From assembly GCF_030463535.1 (NCBI RefSeq), contig NC_132897.1, positions 5,506,316-5,570,315 of the forward strand: a stretch of DNA of 64,000 nt. The letters are read 5' to 3'. The position numbers and the translations under genes were made by a program. This DNA is from Salminus brasiliensis (Eukaryota > Chordata > Actinopteri > Characiformes > Bryconidae). Every line of letters starts with the position of its first letter. Position 1 is the stretch's first letter. Positions 31,921 to 43,165 of this stretch are shown here, piece by piece. A model generated the notes under the pieces. The model did not search any database, was not told the DNA's origin, and saw only the letters and a list, made by a program, of their open reading frames with translations.

Positions 31921-34900
31921 CTGAAGAGAGAATGACAAGACAAAATAAAGGGCTGTATGAGAAGACGGGGGACGGGGGTTACGATATTTTATAGTATCCA
32001 TATTAACCCATATTTATAGTCCTTTCTGTCTATTTCTGGGAGCTGCACTCCAAAGCCTAGGCTGCAGCCCAGGTAGGCTGCATTTCCCTGGCTGTCACTA
32101 TGGGGGCACTAGAAAAATGGCGCGAAACCAAACCTCCAGAGCTTTCAGAGTTCGTTACAAATGTTAGTTTTTATTATTGTAATTAATTTCCCTGTGTTTT
32201 CACTGTCACTAATGAATTAAATGATGCATGTACTTAATGAATTGTGCTTAAAATGAGCAGGACCAAGCAACAGTACAGTCGAAGTGACGCCATAGTAGAA
32301 TTTACAGGGTTTCAAAGTGGCTTAGTGGTTTAACACGCTGCCCCTATAGCCTGGAGGTCACGAGTTTGAATCCCAAGCCATGACGATTTGCCATCAGCGG
32401 CCTAAGTCCAAGGGAGCGCAGTTGGCCATGCTGTTGGATGGCACAAGTGTCTGTTAGCTGGTGCGGTGGAGCTGGGGACCCAATGGTTTCCTATGAGTGT
32501 GTCGGCTGCTTGTTTGAAAAGAGGCAGATTTGTTAAGTCCTTACCCTCCTAGTGTCGGGAGCATTGCTAGTGCTAGGGGGAGTTACGAACGGGGGAGGTG
32601 GGGTTAATTGACTGTACCAAATTTTGAGAAAAAGGGTAAAATTCGATAAGCAAATGATAAATAAATAAAATAATAAATTGCACACCCTCCCCTTTTTTTT
32701 TTACTTTTTAAAAAATACATTTTTTACGATTTTCACCCATTTTCTCCCCAATTTGGACCGGAAAGTCAAATGCCCTGACCTCCGATGTGTGCACAGTCAA
32801 GTTTTTTTTAAACCAACACGCCTGGAGGGACCAGCCTGCAGACGCCAGTGACTGCCAGCACCGCAGCGAACGATTGCTAGCTACCCACCTGGAGAGAGCA
32901 AGGCCAACTGTGCTCTCTCTGGGCCTCGGCTGCCGATGGCAAGCAGCATTAGATGGATGGAGATGGCCTCACTTAAAGAACCCTCTATAGCACCCTGTAT
33001 TCTGAGGAGGGTAGCACAGCACAGCATAACCATATGTACAGTTATTGTCTATTGTATGGACATTTCTATTGGTCCATACATCAGTGACCACACAATGTCA
33101 AGGTCAGCTGGGGTTTTCAGATGGAGTTACAAGGCTGGCATGAATGCTGATGGTCAGACCAAGCTCTCCAGTCCCTCTCAGCTACCTGCGGTGTGCAGTG
33201 AGGTCATCGTCTGTGATGCAGGCGCCGCGTGGGCTCTTCTCGTCAGGGATGTTGGCCGTCACCAGGGCGCTGGCGTTAAAGCGTGTGTGGCGAACAGGGT
33301 GTCTGCACACAGAGACAGAGAAGCACATCAACCCCCACATCTACAAACACTCAGTGCTGTGTGATCTTCTCATCCCTGCCAGTTCATCTGCATCCAAACA
33401 CAGCTGGCATCTTCTGCACTGATGTGATGATGAGGTCGTGAAGTCACCCTGCACATTTACCCCTAAATAATACAGTGCTGATAATAAAGCCAGAGAGAGA
33501 CAATGTGCTGAATATGAAATGAATATTAAAGTAATTCCAAGTGACCTTAGTACGCTATACGGACAAAAGTAATGGGACACTTGATATTTCATTGTTTCTT
33601 GTTCCAAAATCGACAACTCCCATAAGTATTGGATGGAGCACCATCATTATCCCAAAAAAAACAGTTCCACTGCTCCAGAGCTCAATGCTGTGTGTGTACG
33701 CATTTGCACATCTGTGTCAGCAATGGGTGCGGCTTAAAGTAGCTGAATGCATTTCATTAGAAGGGGTGTCCACAAACATTTGGACATACTGTGTGTTAAA
33801 CCAACCAGATCATACAATGTGCTACCCCTCTCACATTCTGCTAATAGGAATCACTGCCAGGGCCAACCCCTGAAGGTTTAACATGTGCCATTCTCTGAAG
33901 CATGTGACAGCAGCAGCCGTATGTTTTCAACCTGACACTTGCGCAGCCACTGTGTGTGTGTGTGTGTGTGTGTGTGTTTTGTCTATTACACTAGAGTTGG
34001 GTCTAGTGTTGATATAGTAAAGCAGCCAGGAGTAAATCCTGCCCTGCCTTTCGGATTTCCCCAGATTTACATCTGTTAGTCATTCTGGGACCAGTAGCAA
34101 AACATGTTCACATATGGACAAAAGTATTGGGACACCTACAGGTGCTTTTGAGACATCACATTCTAAACCCATAGGCATTAATTAGGTCTGGAGCTTTGCA
34201 GTTATTGAGTCAGCAGAGCGTTGGAGACTTTTCTGCACTATGCTCTGAGCTCAGCACTCGGCCCTAACCCCGCTCTGTAACTTTACCTGGTCGGACACTC
34301 TGTGGCTGAGTTACACTCTGTGGTTCCTCCTAAACGCTTCCACTTTTTAATAATACCGCTCACAGCTTATGGTGGAAGATCTAGAAGGGAAGAAATTACA
34401 CCAACTGACTTTTTGGTGCAGCTGTGGCTCCTATTACATACAGAAGCGCGCTGGAGTTAGCCGGAGTGAGCTTTTTAGGGCAGACTGCATGGCTAGGGGC
34501 TTGATTTGATACACCCGTGGCAATGGGACTGAATGAAACACTCAAATTCAATGATTAAGAGGTGTGTCCCAATACTTTTGTCCACATAGTGTACTTCTAT
34601 AAAGCAGTTTTACTTGCGAGAGTGGGGAGTTTTTCTAATAATTTCCTCACATTGACAAAATATTGGCAATATACAGAATATACAATACTGAAGCAATGGT
34701 AGGAAATGATGAGGACACTGTGGTGAACATGTGGCTGTTTAACAGGAGAAGCAGAGGCTATTTGGCCTTGTGAATTTGCCACAATTATTACCTCTCAGAC
34801 TCATCAGACTTTGCTTATTTTCAGAATTACCCTCTCTGTAGTCTTCAGGACCTTCCTTGACCTTGTTTGTGTGCTCTGAACTAGGTAGTCTTTTTTTCAG

Positions 34901-37316
34901 AAGCTCCTCTGTTAGAAAATGCCAGTGTTAGGGTGCTGCATGCTATTATGGATGATCTACAACACTGTGATGAGACACAGGAGCACATTCAGTGCAAGAC
35001 TCATTCCACTGAAACACCACAGAGCGCCACAGGAGGTCATTTGTTACCTGTGGCCATCAAACTCTAGAACTTAGTGTGTGACCCTATGGTTCAGCTGTGC
35101 AATACTTAAATTATACTGTTCATATGTGCAGCAATAATAACAGCACTGTAATTCAATTTAATGTGTGCAATAATTTTCCATATTTATTATCACAGTTATT
35201 ACCAATACGCCACGTTACTATATTCAATTAATTTATATATAAAAGTTTTTCTAAATCTTTCTCTTTTGTCCTAAATTTATTTTATTGTGTGTATTGAGTG
35301 TTTATTCTTACACAATTGGTTGCAACTGTAACAACTGCAATTTCCCTCCTGGGATCAATAAAGTATTTCTGATTCTGTTACTAATGCGAAGCACCAAAAG
35401 CTATTTGAGTACTAATAGCACCCTCTTGTGGAGGATCTTGAGCCTGCTCATTAATGTGTGTGACAGAATGACAAGCCAAGGGCCGGATTAATTGGAGTTT
35501 TCTAGGTTTTTTCTTAGATGTCCTTCTTTTTCTTAATTTTTCTTCTTTTTTTTTTTTTTTTTTACCATTAGCGGAATGGACCATCAAGCAGAGGCTATTT
35601 GGCCTTGTGAATTTGTCACATTTATTAGCTCCGAGACCCATCAGACTTAGTTTTTTTCCTCCCAATGTTATTTAATTCAGTATTACACTCTCAGTAGACT
35701 TTAGGACACTTCTTAGGGAACATGACTGTACCAGTTCTTTTTTGATTGCCTTCACACATCTTGACTTCAGGCTTTTATTTTATATGTTATTTTTTTCTTT
35801 TAAAATAATATTTTTAAAAAGCTACCTTTCAAATATGCACCTTCCCAGATAAGATTAGACATCGACCCAGTTTACACCTGATCACTTCATGTGACTAGTA
35901 TCTGGACTGTATCCTGACTGTATCCAGGTTTTAGCCACATTTGTTTACACTGGGCAGTCTGATGCATGTTCGGGTAGTCAGACTGAAATCTGATCGCTGT
36001 GTGGGATGGAATATGCAAATTTGCTCATTGCACGGCAATCATTAGTGGTGTTTGGCTTGTACTGGGAGGGGTTTTGGTTGTTGGATGAATCTTGGAGAGA
36101 TGAGCGTGTTCGACATAGCTCAAATGCGTCTCAGATCAGACCTCCTCCTGCAGTGGTTTGAGTGATCGGATCTGTATCTGATTTAAATGTGTCTTGGGCG
36201 TCTATGTGGCTCAGCCTTACCCAAATATAATCCTGATCCTGCATGAAGTCACCAGGTGTAAACGGCTTATTGGAGCTTGAGGTAGCTCGAGAAAATCATT
36301 GTGTGAATTCGATGATTTGTGGCCTCTCACCTGTTGTGCATCTCCCAGAGTTTTGCGCCCATCCTCATTTCCCACACGCCGACCAATCCCTCGCCACCGC
36401 CGCTAACAATCTTCCAGTCGTCTGCCTGCACTGTGGTCACCCCCAGGTGATGGGCGTAGAGGGAAACCACTGAGGTGCCGGTGCGCAGGTCAAACACTCT
36501 GACCCTAAGAAAGAGCAAATGAAAGCATGAATTAATGAACGTCTAAGAAGACTGCGACCGGACGGGTAGACGGACGAGACGCTGGAGACGTCGGTTACTT
36601 TGCATTCCCTTCCAATTAACGTCATTTCTAACAAGATAAGTTCCTCTGAAATTTCTCAAGCCATCAATGTGTGGCTTTGTGATGATCAAACATTGGCTTT
36701 CACTCCAAAGGCAACGCAATAAGTGGCCAGAAAAAGGCACAAAGGATGCCGAAACCATCTGTGCCACAGTTCCTTAATGGTACCAAAGGCAGCCAAGAGA
36801 TGACTGCATGTGGTCGCCTTTCCCTCAAGTTAATCACTGGAATCTAATTACGCTTTAGACGGGGAAATGATTCATTCGAGGTTTGAAGATATTGAGTTAT
36901 ACATTCAGAGCGGAGCTTTTTTTTTTAACATAGCAGATTTGAGACATGGCTCCCAAGCAACAGGGCTTCACCTGAGACTTCTCCTCTCTTCTGAGGGGGT
37001 GGAATACAGTTACTGGCAATTTCTCGCAGTCATTAATCTCATACTGGAACTAGGGATGATTTCAGAGGGCTGTCGGGGAACACGTTCCTTTCAATTAATC
37101 ACAAATATGATTTTCCAACAGGTCCTCTGCCAGCCTCTGACCAAAAAAAAAAAAAAAACAAAAAAAAAACCACCCCTACACATTACAACTAGAGACTAGA
37201 GATGGCATATTAGTATCAGTGGGGATCGGTATAACACACACGCTCGCAGTGTGTGAGGCTAGTTGTGTTTGAGTGCTCAGTAGCTTGTCTTTTAAGGAAA
37301 TGCCAGTGTTACTGAT

Positions 37317-37404
<88 letters not shown>

Positions 37405-37904
37405 CTCTGGAAAAATGTTAAAGACCACTTAATTTTTTCCCCTCAAATCCCTTGCCTACTGTTAAGCATGGGGGTGGGTGTATCGTGCTTAGTGACTGTG
37501 TGGCAGCCAGTGGAAACATTGCAGAGGTAGATTGAAGAATTGCTTCTACCAATAATATCCAAACAAAATTTAGTCGAGGTACTAAGCTGAAATTTAACCC
37601 TTTAAACCTTAAAGGCCTGTACTTGGCCCTGTACTTTGACTACTCAGTATCAAGTGACATAAATTATTATCATTATAATTATTATCATCATTTCTTTGCA
37701 TTATTTGAGCAGTTGTTTTTGAGCAACTGTCATTTCAGCATATATAAATAAATACTGTAGTAATTTCTTATTTGGAATTTGGGGGAAATGTTGTTCATGG
37801 TTTATGAAATACAATGCAAATGTTAATTTCCCTTAAACACACTACCTATAAATAGTAAAACCAGAGAAATTGATCATGTAGGACGGTCTCTTATTTTTAT
37901 CCAG

Positions 37905-37942
<38 letters not shown>

Positions 37943-40900
37943 TTTTTTTGTCATTTTTTTTATCTCTCTCATATAAATATATATAATTTATTTTCTTTTT
38001 TATTTCAATTAGAAATGTCTTGATTTTTGGGAACACCTCACTGGAGGGTGCGTGACACCAATGACAACTAAATAAATCTACATAAACATAAACACTGCTA
38101 TCACACATTAACTTCATATTTCCTAAAAGAAACTTTACAGGAGAAATAAAAAATGGACATCAATATAGAAAAATAAATTTCACGTTATTGTGGAGCATTT
38201 CTATTGGTTCATTCATCATGAAATTTTGATTTTAGACCCAATGTACAGAACAAAAATGGAGAGACACGTTTTTGCGAGACAATGACGATTTAGAAAGGCT
38301 TTTTCTATCAAGGGTTTGTTGCAATAAAAAAAAATATAACTACAAACTTAGTGGCATAATCCTTCAGAAGCGTCTTATAAAAGGCTTGCGTACGTATTAG
38401 GTAGCCTTACAAAACACTGGCTTTCAGTAAAGTGTTACTATACATGTCTTTAGGACTGTCTTGAGCCTTTTTCAGTCACAAATTTTGGAATTTTTGAAGG
38501 CCAATAGATTATGTCATTTTTATCATTGGGCCTTTTTGAACCACTAATTATTGACGGTCATAATAAGTGGTACAACTCGATTGCTACTATAATCAACAGT
38601 GACGGCCCTACTAAGTGCACAGATACCATTTACCAATATCGTGCATTAGTTCTGTGAAGAAAGGACAAAGCTACAGTCATGTCTCCCCCTTTGTCTCACA
38701 CTCTACGCCACAAGATGCTCTAAAAGCACAGCAGTTTGCTCTTCATCCAACACAGAGACGCCCAGCTTGGTCTATTTTTCGGTGCACGACTCAAGAGTAC
38801 AACTCATTCTCTTAACAGGCCATTTTCTCCCCCTCTTTCGACACAATTAATTGGAGAGAGGGGGGAAGAGATGCATTAGGGCCTGGCCTTTGGCCACTCT
38901 AATGGACACTGCTTCTTCCTTTCTGCTCTGCGGGTTTGGGGCTTCGCCCACAGACAGTTCAGACGAGGCCAAGCTGTCTCTGGCACTCAAAAGGAGCGTT
39001 TTTTTGTTTAGCCACTCCATCACAGAGACAGACAAAAAAAAGGTAAGAGCCTCCTCCTCCTCCTTCTCCTACTCTCCCTCCAACGCAGATGGGTGGACGC
39101 AGAAAGAACCGTAAGGACCGGGCTGTTTAAAAGAGGCCACAGCTGGGCTCTGCAACATAAGGCCCTTGCTCTTGGCCGTCTACTTAGTGCCTGAGAGAAA
39201 ACGCAGCAGGAGTTTATCTACAAAGACCCGCCAACACTTTTCGTCACTTGCCAGATAGTGCTCCCACTGTCCTCCACAAGTGTGGGTGAAAGGCTCTTTA
39301 TTTGGCAGAGGAACTCGGACTCTGAGAAGCAGGCTACAGATGTGCTAGGGGCTGCTTTTCGACTGCGCGGGACAGATGTACAGCTCTTTGTCCACAAAAA
39401 TCGATAGCCACAGGTGACGAGGCTCAGATAATAACACCCCGTCCATTTCACTGGAGACTTTTTCACACTCTATGATAAGTAGCTTTTCAAATCTGTACTA
39501 CAGAGCAGGTCAGACAAAGACATCAATGCAATGACATCATGCTAAAGAACACAAAGATAAAAGACGCCCTTCAAACGAACAGAAAGTGAATAGTGGCAGA
39601 ACAAAGTGGCCAGTGAGTAAAAGTACAAGGTAGGTGTTTCTAATAAATTGGCCAGTGAGTGGATGGATACAGCAGGTGTTTCTAGTAAATTGGCCAGTGA
39701 GTGGATAGAGAAGGTAGGTGTTTCTAATAAATTGGCCAGTGAGTGGATGGAGAAGGTAGGTGTTTCTAGTAAATTGGCCAGTGAGTGGATGGAGAAGGTA
39801 GGTGTTTCTAGTAAATTGGCCAGTGAGTGGATGGAGAAGGTAGGTGTTTCTAATAAATTGACCAGTGAGTGGATGGAGAAGGTAGGTGTTTCTAATAAAT
39901 TGACCAGTGAGTGGATGGTGAAGGTAAGTGTTTCTAATAAATTGACCAGTGAGTGGATGGTGAAGGTAGGTGTTTCTAGTAAATTGGCCAGTGAGTGGAT
40001 AGAGAAGGTAGGTGTTTCTAGTAAATTGGCCAGCGAGTGGATGGAGAAGGTAGGTGTTTCTAGTAAATTGGCCAGTGAGTGGATGGAGAAGGTAGGTGTT
40101 TCTAATAAACTGACCAGTGAGTTGATGGTTAAGGTAGGTGTTTCTAATAAACTGGCCAGTGAGTGAATGGATACAGCAGGTGTTTCTAGTGAAGTGGCCA
40201 GTGAGTGGATGGAGAAGGTAGGTGTTTCTAGTAAATTGGCCAGTGAGTGGATGGAGAAGGTAGGTGTTTCTAGTAAATTGGCCAGTGAGTGGATGGAGAA
40301 GGTAGGTGTTTCTAGTAAATTGGCCAGGGAGTGGATGGAGAAGGTAGGTGTTTCTAATAAATTGGCCAGTGAGTGGATGGAGAAGGTAGGTGTTTCTAGT
40401 AAATTGGCCAGTGAGTGGATGGAGAAGGTAGGTGTTTCTAGTAAATTGGCCAGTGAGTGGATGGAGAAGGTAGGTGTTTTTAATAAATTGGCCAGTGAGT
40501 GGATGGAGAAGGTAGGTGTTTTTAATAAATTGGCCAGTGAGTGGATGGAGAAGGTAGGTGTTTTTAATAAATTGGCCAGTGAGTGGATGGAGAAGGTAGG
40601 TGTTTCTAGTAAATTGGCCAGTGGGTGGATGGAGAAGGTAGGTGTTTCTAGTAAATTGGCCAGTGAGTGGATGGAGAAGGTAGGTGTTTTTAATAAATTG
40701 GCCAGTGAGTGGATGGAGAAGGTAGGTGTTTTTAATAAATTGGCCAGTGAGTGGATGGAGAAGGTAGGTGTTTCTAATAAATTGGCCAGTGAGTGGATGG
40801 AGAAGGTAGGTGTTTCTAGTAAACTGGCCAGTGAGTGGATGGAGAAGGTAGGTGTTTCTAGTAAATTGGCCAGTGAGTGGATGGAGAAGGTAGGTGTTTC

Positions 40901-43081
40901 TAGTAAATTGGCCAGTGAGTGGATGGAGAAGGTAGGTGTTTCTAGTAAACTGGCCAGTGAGTGGATGGAGAAGGTAGGTGTTTCTAGTAAATTGGCCAGT
41001 GAGTGGATGGAGAAGGTAGGTGTTTCTAGTAAATTGGCCAGTGAGTGGATGGAGAAGGTAGGTGTTTCTAATAAATTGACCAGTGAGTGGATGGAGAAGG
41101 TAGGTGTTTCTAATAAATTGACCAGTGAGTGGATGGTGAAGGTAAGTGTTTCTAATAAATTGACCAGTGAGTGGATGGTGAAGGTAGGTGTTTCTAGTAA
41201 ATTGGCCAGTGAGTGGATAGAGAAGGTAGGTGTTTCTAGTAAATTGGCCAGCGAGTGGATGGAGAAGGTAGGTGTTTCTAGTAAATTGGCCAGTGAGTGG
41301 ATGGAGAAGGTAGGTGTTTCTAATAAACTGACCAGTGAGTTGATGGTTAAGGTAGGTGTTTCTAATAAACTGGCCAGTGAGTGAATGGATACAGCAGGTG
41401 TTTCTAGTGAAGTGGCCAGTGAGTGGATGGAGAAGGTAGGTGTTTCTAGTAAATTGGCCAGTGAGTGGATGGAGAAGGTAGGTGTTTCTAGTAAATTGGC
41501 CAGTGAGTGGATGGAGAAGGTAGGTGTTTCTAGTAAATTGGCCAGGGAGTGGATGGAGAAGGTAGGTGTTTCTAATAAATTGGCCAGTGAGTGGATGGAG
41601 AAGGTAGGTGTTTCTAGTAAATTGGCCAGTGAGTGGATGGAGAAGGTAGGTGTTTCTAGTAAATTGGCCAGTGAGTGGATGGAGAAGGTAGGTGTTTTTA
41701 ATAAATTGGCCAGTGAGTGGATGGAGAAGGTAGGTGTTTTTAATAAATTGGCCAGTGAGTGGATGGAGAAGGTAGGTGTTTCTAATAAATTGGCCAGTGA
41801 GTGGATGGAGAAGGTAGGTGTTTCTAGTAAATTGGCCAGTGGGTGGATGGAGAAGGTAGGTGTTTCTAGTAAATTGGCCAGTGAGTGGATGGAGAAGGTA
41901 GGTGTTTTTAATAAATTGGCCAGTGAGTGGATGGAGAAGGTAGGTGTTTTTAATAAATTGGCCAGTGAGTGGATGGAGAAGGTAGGTGTTTCTAATAAAT
42001 TGGCCAGTGAGTGGATGGAGAAGGTAGGTGTTTCTAGTAAACTGGCCAGTGAGTGGATGGAGAAGGTAGGTGTTTCTAGTAAATTGGCCAGTGAGTGGAT
42101 GGAGAAGGTAGGTGTTTCTAGTAAATTGGCCAGTGAGTGGATGGAGAAGGTAGGTGTTTCTAGTAAACTGGCCAGTGAGTGGATGGAGAAGGTAGGTGTT
42201 TTTAATAAATTGGCCAGTGAGTGGATGGATACAGTAGGTGTTTCTAATGAAGTGGCCATGCCAACCTGATGCGGTCAGATGGACTCAATGCCCACAAAAA
42301 TCTGTACTACAGAGCAGGTCAGAAAAAGACATCAATGCAATGACATCATGCTAAAGAACACAAAGATAAAAGACGACCTTCAAACGAACAGAAAGTGAAT
42401 AATCGAGCAGCTTCCAAGCATCCAAAGGAGCAGCTGTGTTTAATGAAAAGAATCCTTTGCCTACTGTTAAGCATGGGGGTGGGTGTATCGTGCTTAGTGG
42501 CTGTGTGGCAGCCAGTTGAAACAATGCAGAGGAAGATAGAAGAATTGATTCTACCAATAATATCCAAGCAAAATTTGGATGCAAAAGTTACGCAGTCAGT
42601 CGAGGTAGTGAAGGTGAAATTTATATACTATACTTTAGAGTATATACTTTATATACTTCGACTCCTCTGCATCAAGCGACATAAATTTCGACATAAAGAT
42701 TCTGAATGATTCAGAAAAGAGATTCTGAATAATTCATAGTGGATATTGAATAATTCATAGTGAACAGTAAACAAATCACAGTGGTTACTGAATTATAGGT
42801 AGGTGGTAGATGAATAATACATAGTGGTTACTGAATTATTCATAGTAGATACTGACTAATTCATAGTGGTTACTGATTTATTTATAGTGAATACTGAATA
42901 ATTAATAGTACATACTGAATAATTCATAGTGGACAGTAACTAATTTACAGTGGTTCATTGTGGATAGTGGATATTCTATTGCAGATACTGACTTATTCAT
43001 AGTAGATACTAACCAATGTACAGTGGACAGTGAACAATTCACAGTGGGCAGTGAATAATACATATAGTATATATATATTAT

Positions 43082-43165
<84 letters not shown>

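Noticed and set aside
37176..37530. Frames made of Thr-His or Cys-Val repeats
   Set aside because: Translated (CA)n/(TG)n microsatellite.
39542..42259. 905-codon open frame on the minus strand
   Set aside because: It is produced by a 42-bp satellite whose length is divisible by three; the opposite strand is open too, and there is no non-repeat domain, promoter or conserved start. Treated as repeat.
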